Positions 52,851-63,041 of a DNA stretch of 64,000 nt are shown here, one piece after another. Source of the stretch: VYDC01 sp963667515 (GTDB taxonomy: Bacteria > Chloroflexota > Dehalococcoidia > UBA2979); NCBI GenBank assembly GCA_963667515.2, contig CAXXXY010000007.1:186001-250000 (forward strand), in the 5' to 3' direction. Position numbers and translations under genes: made by a program. The notes under the pieces were generated by a model. That model saw only the letters and a program-made list of their open reading frames with translations, was not told the origin of the DNA and made no database searches. Every line of letters begins with the position of its first letter. Positions within the stretch are counted from its first letter, which is position 1.

Positions 52851-54715
52851 TCGGCGCGCTGGACTTCGGCGCGCCGGCGGCGCTGCTCGCGCTCGCCCTC
52901 GTCCCGCTGGTCGCCGCCGCGCTGTGGCGTGGCGATCGACGGCGATCGGCGGCGGACCGCGCCGTCGGGGGCGCCCCCGCTCTGCGCCTCGGCCGCTCGC
53001 GCTGGCGACGCTGGCTGCGCGCCGCGCTCGTGCTCGCGGCGCTCGCGGCGATCGTCCTCGCGGCGGCGCGGCCGCAGTGGGGCGAGCAGCAGCGCACGGT
53101 GGCGCAGCGCGGCATCGACGTGGCGATCGCCCTCGATGTGTCGCGCTCGATGACCGCGACGGACGTGCAGCCGAGCCGGGCGCGCGCCGCCGCCGCGGCG
53201 CTCGACGAGCTGCTCGCCAGCATGAGCGGCGACCGCGGCGCGCTCGTGACCTTCGCGGGCAGCGCGCTGGTGCGCTCGCCGCTGACGCGCGACCTCGACG
53301 CGCTGGCGCAGCTCGTGGCGCGCGCGCAGGCGGAGGCCGCGCTGACGCGGCCGGGGAGCAACGTCGGGGTGGCGCTGCAGCGCGCGCTCGAGGCGCTCGA
53401 CGTGGAGAGCCCGGCGCGCACGCAGGTGATCGTGATCGTCTCGGACGGCGAGGACCCGAGCGAGCGCCGCCTCGTCGACTTCGCCGTCGAGCTCGCCGCC
53501 GATCGCGGCGTGCGCATCTACGCCGCGGTCGCGGGCACCGCGGGCGGCGGCGAGCTGCCGGGCGCCCAGCTGCCCGGCGGCGGCACCGAGGTGAGCGTCG
53601 CCGATCCCGGGCTGCTGGCCGCGGCCGCCGCGGAGACGGGCGGCGAGCTGCGCTCGCTCGGCTCGCTGCCGGGGCTCGCCGTGACCTTCCGCCGGCTGCA
53701 GCAGACGCGCTTCGCCGAGGAGGAGGAGAGCGCCCCCGTCGAGCGCTTCCAGTGGTTCGCGGGCGCCGCGCTGGCGCTGCTCGCCGCGCACACGCTGGTC
53801 GCCGAGGGCGGGCGCCGTCGCCCGCTGGGCCGCCTGCGGCCGCGGCTGCTCTCGGCGCCGGCGACCGTGCTGCTCGCGGCGCTCGGCGCGCTGCTGCTCG
53901 CCGCGTGCGGCGGCAGCGTCGCGTATCGCGAGACGCGCGCCGCGAACGAGGCGTACGACGCGGGCCGCTACGAGGAGGCGCTCGAGCGCTACGAGGCGGC
54001 CGCCGAGGCCGAGCCCACGCCCGCCGATCTCGCCACGCTCGCCTTCGATCGCGGCAACGCGCTGCACCGCCTCGAACGCTACGAGGAGGCGACCGAGGCG
54101 TCGGCGCAGGCCGCCAACGAGACGGAGGACGCGGCGCTCGCGGCGGTGGCCGCCTACGCGCTGGGGAGCCACGCTGTCCGTGCCGGGCGGCTGGAGGTGG
54201 CGCGCGACGCCTTCGTCACGGCGCTGCTGCGCGATCCCGACGACGCCGACGCACGCGCGAACCTCGAGATCGTGCTGCGCGCGCTGGCGCCGCCCGAGGC
54301 GCCGCCCACGCCGCCCGAGACGCCGGGCGAGCAGCCGCCGGAGGGCGGCGACTCGGCGTCGGGCGCGCCCGACGCAGGCTCGCCCGACGCAGGCGCCACC
54401 GACGCGGATGCGGGCGTGGGGCCGCCCGGCGGCGACCCTTCCGCCGCGCCGCCCACGGGGCAGCAGCCCGGCGGCGTCCCGGTGCCTGGCTCCGGCGACC
54501 CCGGCGACCTGGGCGCGCCCCTCGAGCCGGGAGCGACCGGCGCGCAGAGCGCGGAGGAGGCGCGCGCGGCGCTCGAGGCGGCGCTCGCGGAGCTGGAGTC
54601 GGGCGAGATACCGCTGGAGGAGGCGCTGCGTATCCTCGACCTCGTGCGCCAGCTCGACGCACTCGCCGCCCTCGGCGCGGAGCCGAGCCCCGGCCGCTCC
54701 CTCCCCCCCCGCTAG
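52847..54715 (+). CDS. BatB-BatC fusion: VWA domain plus lipobox and TPR domain
   Basis: 622 residues from GTG 52847 (GTGA overlap). The first half is BatB-like: two membrane segments, MIDAS D97 (ALDVSRSMTATD) and VIVIVSDGEDPSERR. The second half starts with a hydrophobic stretch ending LLLAAC (C354), a lipobox in the middle of the chain. TPR-like repeats follow (ANEAYDAGRYEEALERYEAAAE, about 360-480), then a Pro/Gly/Asp linker and a short helix. BatC is usually a separate TPR protein. Ends directly at a gene-end hairpin. Confidence 0.85.
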   Translation: MIGALDFGAPAALLALALVPLVAAALWRGDRRRSAADRAVGGAPALRLGRSRWRRWLRAALVLAALAAIVLAAARPQWGEQQRTVAQRGIDVAIALDVSRSMTATDVQPSRARAAAAALDELLASMSGDRGALVTFAGSALVRSPLTRDLDALAQLVARAQAEAALTRPGSNVGVALQRALEALDVESPARTQVIVIVSDGEDPSERRLVDFAVELAADRGVRIYAAVAGTAGGGELPGAQLPGGGTEVSVADPGLLAAAAAETGGELRSLGSLPGLAVTFRRLQQTRFAEEEESAPVERFQWFAGAALALLAAHTLVAEGGRRRPLGRLRPRLLSAPATVLLAALGALLLAACGGSVAYRETRAANEAYDAGRYEEALERYEAAAEAEPTPADLATLAFDRGNALHRLERYEEATEASAQAANETEDAALAAVAAYALGSHAVRAGRLEVARDAFVTALLRDPDDADARANLEIVLRALAPPEAPPTPPETPGEQPPEGGDSASGAPDAGSPDAGATDADAGVGPPGGDPSAAPPTGQQPGGVPVPGSGDPGDLGAPLEPGATGAQSAEEARAALEAALAELESGEIPLEEALRILDLVRQLDALAALGAEPSPGRSLPPR

Positions 54716-54936
54716 GCAGCGTTCCGCTGCACCCTGGGGCTGCCGCCGCCACCGACGCGCACCGGTGCTCGGGCGTGGTGTCGGGCGGGCTCGATGGGTG
54801 CGGGATGCTGCTCCGGATGAGCGCTCGGGGGCGTCCGGAAGCGCCGCGGAAGCCCTGTGGCCTGCCAGACGCCACGCTCGAACACAGGGCGCACGTCAGT
54901 GGCGGCAGCAGCCCCTAGGGTGCAGCGGAACGCTGC
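54716..54936. repeat. 221-bp inverted-repeat element between convergent genes
   Basis: The left end (54716-54750) and right end (54902-54936) are about 35-base inverted repeats, differing by one extra base and one substitution. Each end contains a gene-end hairpin, GCAGCG-TTC-CGCTGC and GCAGCG-GAA-CGCTGC. It fills the space between the batBC stop and the end of the transglutaminase gene, whose last seven codons and TAG stop lie inside the right end. It looks like a MITE or a bidirectional 3'-end element. No gene inside. Confidence 0.75.
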
Positions 54937-57317
54937 CGGTGGGGGCGCCAGCGGGAGAAGGCGTGGCGCAGGAAGCGGTTGCGGAGCTGGAGGTAGAGCG
55001 TGTCGAGTTCCTCCGCCTGGTCGGGGGGCTCGGCGTAGCCGGGGCGGCCGTAGCGATCGCGCGCGAAGGCCGCGGCGAGCGGTGCGGCGTCGATCGGGCG
55101 CGGCCACAGCGCCTCGCGCCACTCGCTCGTCACCTCGCGCGGGGTGCGCGTGGGCGCCACGCCGAGACCGGCCCAGTCGGCGAGGCGGGAGAGCTTGCCC
55201 CAGCGCTGCGCGGGCTCCGAGAGGCCGCGGAACGGCCGCTCCCAAAGCGTGCGCCCGCCGACGATCAGCGCCAGCCCCGCCACCGAGAGCGCGAGCATCC
55301 AGCGCACGGCGCGCCCGACATCGACGCCGCCGTCCTCGTTCGCGTCGCCGCCGCCGATGTTGAAGTCCGCGCCGCCCTCGGCGTCCGCCAGCGACAGGCC
55401 CTGCGCCGCGAGCAGCGCCTCGAAGTCCGCGTCCTCGTCGAAGGGGATGTCGCCGAACAGCCGACCGTTGCTGTCGGTGAGCCCGAACGCCCGCAGCAGG
55501 GCGGCGTCGTCGCCGGGCCGCAGGATCAGCGGCCGCGAGGGCGTGGGGTTGAACTCCAGCCAGCCGTGGCCCGCGAAGTAGACCTCAGGCCAGGCCCAGC
55601 TCGCGCGCTCGCTCAGCGTGTAGAGCTTCGTCTCCTCGTCGAAGTCGGAGTCGTCGATCGCGAAGCCGACGGCGAGGCGCGACGGCACGCCGAGGGAGCG
55701 CAGCAGCACCACCATTGCCGACGCGTGATGGTCGAAGTAGCCGCGCTGCGCGTCGAAGAGGAAGTAGGCGGTGGCGTCGCGCAGCGGGGGCGGCGCGGGG
55801 ACGCGCAGGTCCACGGGGAACGTCGAGCGCAGGTGCTGCTCCACCAGCCGCGCCGCCACGTACGGCTGCGTCCCCGGTCCGGCGAGCGTCGCCGCATACT
55901 CGCGCACCTCCACGGGCAGGTCGTCGGGGAGCTGCAGGTAGCGATCGGTGACCCACGCGGGGTACTCGGCGGGCGCGGCGACGAGGCGGTCGAGCGCCGC
56001 CGCCGAGACCGTGCCCACCGTGGTGTAGCTGTCGCCCGAGCCCAGCCGCCCGCTGGGCAGCAGCGCCACCGTGTCGGCGGGGTGCGCGCCGACGCGGCGG
56101 TCGGCGTCGCGGTCGGCGGTGAGCGGCTCGCCGGCGGAGAAGAGCAGACGGTCGCCGACGCGCTCCAGCAGTGTCACCTCCACGGTGACGGGGACGCGCA
56201 CCTCCAGGCGGGTGGCGGCGGTGCCGGCCTGGGCGATCTCCTCGAGCGGGCCCGCGAGCGGCTGCTCGTTCGTCGCCGAGAGCTGCCAGCCCTGCCCCCC
56301 GTACTGGTTGTAGGCGAGCGCGCGCAGGAAGCCCTCGCCGGGCGCCGACACCTCGAGCAGAGGCTCGGCATCGAGGCGGGCGCGCCCCTTCAGCGCCATC
56401 ACGTCGCCGTAGCGGTGGTGCAGCGAGTCCCCGCGCGAGCCCACGCCGACGAAGAGGCGCCCCATCCGCTCCGCGCGGTCGGTGACGGGCGAGATCAGCG
56501 CCGCCCAGCGATCGGCGAGCGGCCCGATGTCGTTGGCGGTGGGCACGATCCAGGCCGCGATCAGCAGCACCAGGCCGGCCCAGGCGGAGACGTGCAGCAC
56601 CTCGGTCGACAGCCCGTCCGGGCGCACGGTATCGGTCGATCCCCACGTCGTCAGCGCGCGCAGCACGCGCAGCCGCGTCGCCAGCACCACCGCCGCGAAG
56701 AGGAAGACGATGAAGGCGAAGGCGGGCTGCCCCGGCAGGTAGGCGATGTTGGTGAGCAGCAGCACGCCCGGCGGCAGCAGCGCCACCCAGGCGTTCCGCC
56801 AGCGCACGACGGACCACGCGCCGAGGAAGGCGATCAGCCACACCAGCGCCACCAGCAGCAGCACGAAGGGCAGCGAGTCGTTGGAGATGCCGCCGTCGAA
56901 CAGCGTCGCCACCCAGTCCGCGATGCGCAGCTTCAGCTCGCTCCAGCGCACCGTGAGGCCGCCGGCCGCCTCGGGATCGGAGAGCCGCATCGCGTGCAGC
57001 ACGAGGCCGGCGACGATGAGGGCGCCCGCCGCGAGCGCCCCCGGCACGACCCACGCGGCGCGCAGCCTCGACTGTGAGGCGAGCCAGCCGATCGCGAGCC
57101 CGCCGAAGCCCGCGACGGCCAGCGACGGCATCTCGCGCACCCAGTTGGAGCTCTCCACCGACGAGACGATGGCGGCCTGCGCGACCACGAGGATCGCGAG
57201 CGTGGTCCACTCCTCGCGCGAGCGCAGGAAGTCGAGCGGCTCGGGGGTCGCGTTGGGATCCGGCTGGCCGAAGCCGGGCGTCGGGCCGCGGTAGATGCGG
57301 TCCCAGGAGACGGTCAC
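54915..57317 (-). CDS. TgpA-like transglutaminase membrane protein, catalytic triad lost
   Basis: 800 residues from GTG 57317 (GTGA overlap with the DUF58 stop). About seven N-terminal membrane helices, an extracytoplasmic transglutaminase-like domain, one C-terminal helix and a cytosolic tail give the TgpA layout. The fold motifs are clear, but the active Cys is F528 (RGYFDHHASAMVVLLRSLG), the His is W574 (ASWAWPEVYF) and the Asp is N590 (LEFNPTP). Frame and spacing are intact, so this is a pseudoenzyme rather than a broken gene. Confidence 0.9.
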   Translation of the reverse strand: MTVSWDRIYRGPTPGFGQPDPNATPEPLDFLRSREEWTTLAILVVAQAAIVSSVESSNWVREMPSLAVAGFGGLAIGWLASQSRLRAAWVVPGALAAGALIVAGLVLHAMRLSDPEAAGGLTVRWSELKLRIADWVATLFDGGISNDSLPFVLLLVALVWLIAFLGAWSVVRWRNAWVALLPPGVLLLTNIAYLPGQPAFAFIVFLFAAVVLATRLRVLRALTTWGSTDTVRPDGLSTEVLHVSAWAGLVLLIAAWIVPTANDIGPLADRWAALISPVTDRAERMGRLFVGVGSRGDSLHHRYGDVMALKGRARLDAEPLLEVSAPGEGFLRALAYNQYGGQGWQLSATNEQPLAGPLEEIAQAGTAATRLEVRVPVTVEVTLLERVGDRLLFSAGEPLTADRDADRRVGAHPADTVALLPSGRLGSGDSYTTVGTVSAAALDRLVAAPAEYPAWVTDRYLQLPDDLPVEVREYAATLAGPGTQPYVAARLVEQHLRSTFPVDLRVPAPPPLRDATAYFLFDAQRGYFDHHASAMVVLLRSLGVPSRLAVGFAIDDSDFDEETKLYTLSERASWAWPEVYFAGHGWLEFNPTPSRPLILRPGDDAALLRAFGLTDSNGRLFGDIPFDEDADFEALLAAQGLSLADAEGGADFNIGGGDANEDGGVDVGRAVRWMLALSVAGLALIVGGRTLWERPFRGLSEPAQRWGKLSRLADWAGLGVAPTRTPREVTSEWREALWPRPIDAAPLAAAFARDRYGRPGYAEPPDQAEELDTLYLQLRNRFLRHAFSRWRPHRQRSAAP

Positions 57318-58636
57318 CGCGCACTCCGGGCCGAGCTCGCTCGCGCGCCGGCGTCGCCGCCCAAGCACGCGCGCACCAGGTCATCGCGCTGCTTCACCGT
57401 GTAGGTGTAGACGCCGCCGGCCGCGAGCGTCCCGTAGACGTCGAGCGAGCTGCGCGCGTCGTCGCCAGACGCCGGGCTGCCAGGGGCTGGGCTGCCGCGG
57501 GCCGGGCTGAACGTCTCCGCCTCCAGCAGCACGGCGGCGACGGGGACGCTGCGGGCGGCGAGCGTCATCAGCGAGAGCGCCCAGGACTCGTCGGCGGAGG
57601 GCGTGACGACCACCACGGTGGTGTGCCGCCCGAAGCGGCGCGACTCCTCCAGCAGCAGCGCGGAGAGCGGCACGTCGCCGACCGTCTGCGCGAGTGCCAG
57701 CGACTCCAGGATGCGGGTGAAGTGGTTCTGGCCGCGGTCGGGCTCGTCGATGCGCAGCTCCTCGCCGAAGGAGACGAGGCCCACCGAGCGGTTCGCCCCG
57801 ATGAAGTAGCGCGCGATCGAGGCGCAGATCGAGATGGCCGTCTCCTCCGAGGAGTCGTCGCCCTCGCCGACGTGCACGCGCTGCTCCAGGTCGAGCACGA
57901 TCCAGATGTCGGAGCTCGGGTCCAGTTCGAACTGCTTGACCATCAGCTCGCCTGTGCGCGCGGTAGCGGGCCAGTGGATGCGGTTGTAGGAGTCGCCGGG
58001 GGCGTAGGGGCGGACGCCGGCCACCGTGGGCGTCACGTTGTGGGTGCGGCGGCGGAAGCGGCCCTCGCCCGGCAGGTTCGCGGGCGGGATGTGGAAGTTG
58101 GGCAGCTCGGGCGCGCTGGGGTAGACGAGCACCGTGTCCTGCCGGCCGAAGCGGCGCTCGAAGCGGAAGAGGCCCAGCGGGTCGACGGCGGTGACGGTGA
58201 CGGGCCCCAGCTCGTAGACGCCTCGGCGCCGCGTGGGCGTCGAGTACTGCCACGCCTTCAGCTCGCGCGGGCCCAGGGTGAGCACGCGCCGCGTGAGGTG
58301 CCCGGGGATCGAGCAGGGGTCCTCGACCTCGAGCCAGATCTTGGGCAGCACGGAGAGCGAGCGCAGCGCCAGCCGACCGTGCAGCGGCTGCCCCTGCGTG
58401 ACGCGGTGGGTGCGCCGCGCGACGTCCACCTCCAGCTGCTCGCCCATCGCGCGCGTCCACAGGTAGAGCAGCGGCAGCGCGATCGCGACCACGTAGGCGA
58501 CGCGGAAGAGCAGCCAGAAGCCCGTCGCGAAGCCGATCGCGATGCACGCGATGGCGACGGCGATCGCCGCGCCCACGGGCAGCCAGCGGACCTCCAGGCG
58601 GCCGTGGTCGCCCCCCGCCTCCACCCACGATGGCAT
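57314..58636 (-). CDS. DUF58 membrane protein (module 2)
   Basis: 440 residues from ATG 58636; GTG 58648 is an alternative that overlaps the moxR stop. Two N-terminal membrane helices precede a beta-rich region. The DUF58 motif is GVRPYAPGDSYNRIHWPATARTGELMVKQFE. A VWA-like part (IWIVLDLEQ) lacks the MIDAS DxSxS. The order moxR-DUF58-transglutaminase is a standard bacterial cluster. Confidence 0.92.
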   Translation of the reverse strand: MPSWVEAGGDHGRLEVRWLPVGAAIAVAIACIAIGFATGFWLLFRVAYVVAIALPLLYLWTRAMGEQLEVDVARRTHRVTQGQPLHGRLALRSLSVLPKIWLEVEDPCSIPGHLTRRVLTLGPRELKAWQYSTPTRRRGVYELGPVTVTAVDPLGLFRFERRFGRQDTVLVYPSAPELPNFHIPPANLPGEGRFRRRTHNVTPTVAGVRPYAPGDSYNRIHWPATARTGELMVKQFELDPSSDIWIVLDLEQRVHVGEGDDSSEETAISICASIARYFIGANRSVGLVSFGEELRIDEPDRGQNHFTRILESLALAQTVGDVPLSALLLEESRRFGRHTTVVVVTPSADESWALSLMTLAARSVPVAAVLLEAETFSPARGSPAPGSPASGDDARSSLDVYGTLAAGGVYTYTVKQRDDLVRACLGGDAGARASSARSAR

Positions 58637-58640
58637 CGCG

Positions 58641-59597
<957 letters not shown>

Positions 59598-59866
59598 CTA
59601 CGCCTCCATCCCCGGTCGTGCAGGGCGGACGACGAGGCACGAAGCCGCCGGCCGTCGGCCCCGAAAGCGGGCCATCGTGGGTGGGAGCGTTCCGTCGCCT
59701 CAGTGAGGCGCGATGAGTATAGCAGCCCGCTCGGGGGCTCCGCGCGGGCAGGCGCGACGGCGCGCGAGTGGCGCCGCGGCGACGGCGAGCGTGGCGCGCC
59801 CTACCATCGATCGGCGGCCTGCGATCCGCGGGGGGACGGGCGCGAGCGGGGGCGAGAGGGGCGGCG

Positions 59867-61003
59867 GTGGCGGAGGCGCGCGGATCACGCGGCGGAGTCG
59901 CCGCGCGTCGGGTGGCGTGGCCGCTCGCGCTGCTGACGGTGGCGCTGCTGCTCGGCGCGGCGGTCGCCGCGTGGATCGCCCAGCGGGGCGAGCCGGCCGG
60001 CGCGCCGCCGGTGGTGGTCAACGTCGCGCTCCCCGCCGAGCCCGCCGAGGCCGCCGCGCCCGCCGCGCCCGGCGGGGCCGCGGAGCCGGCCGGCACCCCG
60101 GCCGCGGCTCCCGCCGCCACTCCTGCCAGCGGCACCGCGGCCGCCGCTGTCCCCGGCGCTGCCACCGAGCCCTTGGCGCCTGCCGAGGGCGCAGCTCCGC
60201 CGCCACCGCTCGCCATCGAGCTGCGCCCCGCGGTTGCGGGCACGGGTGAGGCGATGCTCGTCTCGGTGCGGGCGCCGGGCGTGGCCTCGGCGACGCTGCG
60301 CTTCCGCGGCGAGTCGATCCCGCTCCAGGCGGAGGGCGAGCTCTTCTGGGCCGTCGTCGGCGTCCCGGTCACGGCCGAGCCCGGCGCCGAGACGCTCGCC
60401 ATCGAGACGCGCGCGGCCTCGGGCGCCGTGATCGCGACCGTCGAGCGCGGCTACGAGGTCGCCCTTGTCGAGCGCCCCATCGACTACCTCGAGCTCTCCG
60501 AGGAGCTGGTGAGCACCGTGCTCACGCCCGAGGCGGGGGCGGAGGAGGCGCGGCTGCGGGCGCTCCAGTTCTCGGCGTTCGACCCGCCGCGGCGTTGGCG
60601 CGGCACTTTCCGGGTGCCCGCGCAGGGCATCGTCACCACGGAGTTCGGGCAGGCCCGCTCGATCAACGGCGGCGCCGTCGGCGGCCACCACACGGGCACC
60701 GACATCGCGAACGCGCTGGGGACGCCCGTCATCGCCTCGGCGCCCGGCCGCGTGGCATGGGCCGGCGAGATGCCGATCCGCGGCATCTCCGTGCTCATCG
60801 ACCACGGCGCCGGGGTGCTGAGCGGCTACCACCACCTGGACGCGGCCGTCGCCGCCGTAGGCGAGCTCGTCGAGGCGGGCTCGGTGATCGGCGAGCTCGG
60901 CTCCACGGGGCTCTCGACGGGGCCGCACCTGCACTGGGAGCTCACGGTGTGGGGCGTCAACGTCGATCCCGTGACGTGGACGGAGCGCGACTACTCGCCG
61001 TAG
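59867..61003 (+). CDS. M23-family (LytM-like) metallopeptidase
   Basis: 378 residues from GTG 59867 (GAGAGG upstream). An N-terminal membrane anchor (PLALLTVALLLGAAVAAWIA) and a long Ala/Pro linker precede a beta domain. The peptidase has zinc ligands H275 and D279 (GHHTGTDIAN) and the catalytic H354 and H356 (GPHLHWEL). It probably cuts peptidoglycan cross-links, or binds them if regulated. The gap 59598-59866 to the divergent moxR gene holds a TATAGC box near 59717. Confidence 0.92.
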   Translation: MAEARGSRGGVAARRVAWPLALLTVALLLGAAVAAWIAQRGEPAGAPPVVVNVALPAEPAEAAAPAAPGGAAEPAGTPAAAPAATPASGTAAAAVPGAATEPLAPAEGAAPPPPLAIELRPAVAGTGEAMLVSVRAPGVASATLRFRGESIPLQAEGELFWAVVGVPVTAEPGAETLAIETRAASGAVIATVERGYEVALVERPIDYLELSEELVSTVLTPEAGAEEARLRALQFSAFDPPRRWRGTFRVPAQGIVTTEFGQARSINGGAVGGHHTGTDIANALGTPVIASAPGRVAWAGEMPIRGISVLIDHGAGVLSGYHHLDAAVAAVGELVEAGSVIGELGSTGLSTGPHLHWELTVWGVNVDPVTWTERDYSP

Positions 61004-61046
61004 CGCCCACGACGAGGCGCGCGCGCCAGCCAGCGACTGAGGCGGG

Positions 61047-62738
61047 CTACGGCGGCGGCAGTGCCGGGCGCGGCGGCAGCGGCGCCATCTCGGTCACGGG
61101 CGGCAGCTCCGTCGCGGGCGGCAGCGGCACCTCGATCAGCGCGGGCGCGTCCTCGGCGAGCGCCTCGCGCAGCGCGTTGCGCAGCCCGCGCGGCGAGCGC
61201 ACCCGCCTCGACGTCACGCCGAAGGCTCGGCCGAGGCGCACGAAGTCCGGGTTGCGCAGCTCCGAGCCCAGCACGTGGCCCCCGTAGCGCTCCTGCTGGA
61301 TGCGCCGCACGTTGCCGTAGGCGCCGTCGTTGAAGACCACAGCGACGACGGGGATGCCGTGCTGCGCCGCCGTCGCCAGCTCCTGCACCGTGTAGAGGAA
61401 GCCGCCGTCGCCGTTGAGCGAGACCACGCGGCGCCCCGGCGACTCCTGCTGCGCGCCGACCTGCGCCCCCAGCGCCGTGGCGTAGCCGTAGCCCAGCGTG
61501 CCCTGGTAGCCCGAGGTCAGGAAGCTGCGCGGCTCGTAGACGGGGAAGCCCTCGCGCGCCCAGTAGCCGACCTGCGTGCTCTCGTTCACGAGGATGCCGT
61601 CGTCGGGGAGCGCGTCGCGGATCGCGAGCGCGAAGCGCGCCTGCACGGAGACGGCGGCGACGCGCTCCGCGGCCGCGCGCTGCACCGCGCGCAGCTCGCG
61701 CTCGCGCGAGAGGCGCGGGCGGTTGTAGCGCGCCACCGCCTCGCCCAGCGCCGCGAGCGCCTCCTTCGCGTCGGCGACGAGCGCGACGGCGGGTTCGACG
61801 TTGCGCCCGATCTCCTCGGCGTCCACGTCGAGGTGGATCACACGCTGGTCGGGTCGCAGCGTCCACTCCTCGCCGCGCACGCCCCACTGCGAGAACGCGG
61901 GCTGTCGTAGCCGCGTGCCCACCGCGAGCACGACGTCGGCGCCTGGCAGCAGCGCGTGGCCCGCGACCTGCCCGTGCTGCGCGAGGTGGTGGCGGTCGGA
62001 GATCGCGCCGCGCCCGTTGGCGGTCATCCACACCGGCGCCTCGAGCTGCTCCGCGAGCGCGCTCAGCTCCTCCCACGCGGCCGCGCCCAGCACGCCGCCG
62101 CCCGCCCAGATCAGCGGCCGCTCGGCCCGCCCGAGCAGCCGCGCCGCCTCGTCGAGGAGGTCCGGGTCGGCCGCGGGCGCCCGTGAGACGAGCTCGGGCT
62201 CGGGGAGCGTCACCTCGTCGACCTGCTCCAGCACGTCGGGCGGCAGCTCGACGACGGCGGGGCGCGCGCGCCCGCTGCCCAGCGCCCGCAGCGCGCGGTG
62301 CAGCACGCGCGGCACGTCCGCCGCCGACTCGGCGCGCGCCACGAGCTTCGTCAGCGGCGCCACCGCCTGCGGCTGGTCGGCGATCTCGTGCAGCTCGCCG
62401 CCGCCGAGCCCGATGCGGTCCGAGCGGATCTGCCCGGTGAGGCAGAGCACCGGCGAGTTGCAGGCGTAGGCGGTGGAGAGCGCTGCGGTGGTGTTGAGCA
62501 GCCCCGGCCCCGGCACGACGAGGCAGACGCCGGGCCGCCCCGTTGTCCGCGCGTAGCCGTCCGCCATGTAGGCCGCGGCCTGCTCGTGCCGGGTGTGCAG
62601 CACGCGCACGCGGTCGCGGATCTCCCACAGCCCGTCGAAGGCGTAGTCGAGCTGGACGCCGGGGAGCGCGAAGACGGTGTCGACGCCCTCGACGAGCAGC
62701 GACCGCGCGAGCGCCTGTCCGCCGGTCATCCGCGCCAT
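61047..62738 (-). CDS. Thiamine diphosphate-dependent enzyme, acetolactate synthase-like
   Basis: 563 residues from ATG 62738. The ThDP-activating Glu is E52 (HTRHEQAAAYMADGYAR). The central domain includes RPLIWAGGGVLGAAAW. The C-terminal ThDP site is LNGDGGFLYTVQELATAAQHG with the VFNDGAYGNVRR strand. The family covers acetolactate synthase, decarboxylases and oxidases. No small regulatory subunit gene is nearby, so an ilvB role is doubtful. Substrate unknown. Confidence 0.9.
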   Translation of the reverse strand: MARMTGGQALARSLLVEGVDTVFALPGVQLDYAFDGLWEIRDRVRVLHTRHEQAAAYMADGYARTTGRPGVCLVVPGPGLLNTTAALSTAYACNSPVLCLTGQIRSDRIGLGGGELHEIADQPQAVAPLTKLVARAESAADVPRVLHRALRALGSGRARPAVVELPPDVLEQVDEVTLPEPELVSRAPAADPDLLDEAARLLGRAERPLIWAGGGVLGAAAWEELSALAEQLEAPVWMTANGRGAISDRHHLAQHGQVAGHALLPGADVVLAVGTRLRQPAFSQWGVRGEEWTLRPDQRVIHLDVDAEEIGRNVEPAVALVADAKEALAALGEAVARYNRPRLSRERELRAVQRAAAERVAAVSVQARFALAIRDALPDDGILVNESTQVGYWAREGFPVYEPRSFLTSGYQGTLGYGYATALGAQVGAQQESPGRRVVSLNGDGGFLYTVQELATAAQHGIPVVAVVFNDGAYGNVRRIQQERYGGHVLGSELRNPDFVRLGRAFGVTSRRVRSPRGLRNALREALAEDAPALIEVPLPPATELPPVTEMAPLPPRPALPPP

Positions 62739-62877
62739 CGCGCCCCCCGCTCGCTCGCGGCCGCGGCCACAGCGTAGCGTGCGAGCGCCGCCGGTGAGCG
62801 CCGCCACGCACCGCCGAGGGGTGAGTCGGCGCGCCGAGCGCTCCTCCGGCGCTCGCGCAGGGCGACCACGGAATCGT

Positions 62878-62889
62878 ATAGTCGACTAT
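62878..62889. promoter_or_regulatory. Palindrome in a divergent promoter region
   Basis: ATAGTCGACTAT, a perfect 12-bp palindrome overlapping a TATAGT -10-like box (62877-62882). It lies in the 303-base gap between the divergent thiamine-diphosphate enzyme gene and the gene at 63042. Its low GC content against the surroundings suggests a binding site. The rest of the gap shows no gene. Confidence 0.45.
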
Positions 62890-63041
62890 GCGAGTGCGCG
62901 TATCTGCGCGGCGCTCGCGGCTCGCGCATCGGACGGGTGCGCCGGGCGGGCGCCCCGGGCGAGTACGCGGGGCGCGACAATGCCGACGACGCGGCGCGAC
63001 CCTCGAGGCGCGGCCGCCGGCCGGCAGGGAGACGGTGCACC

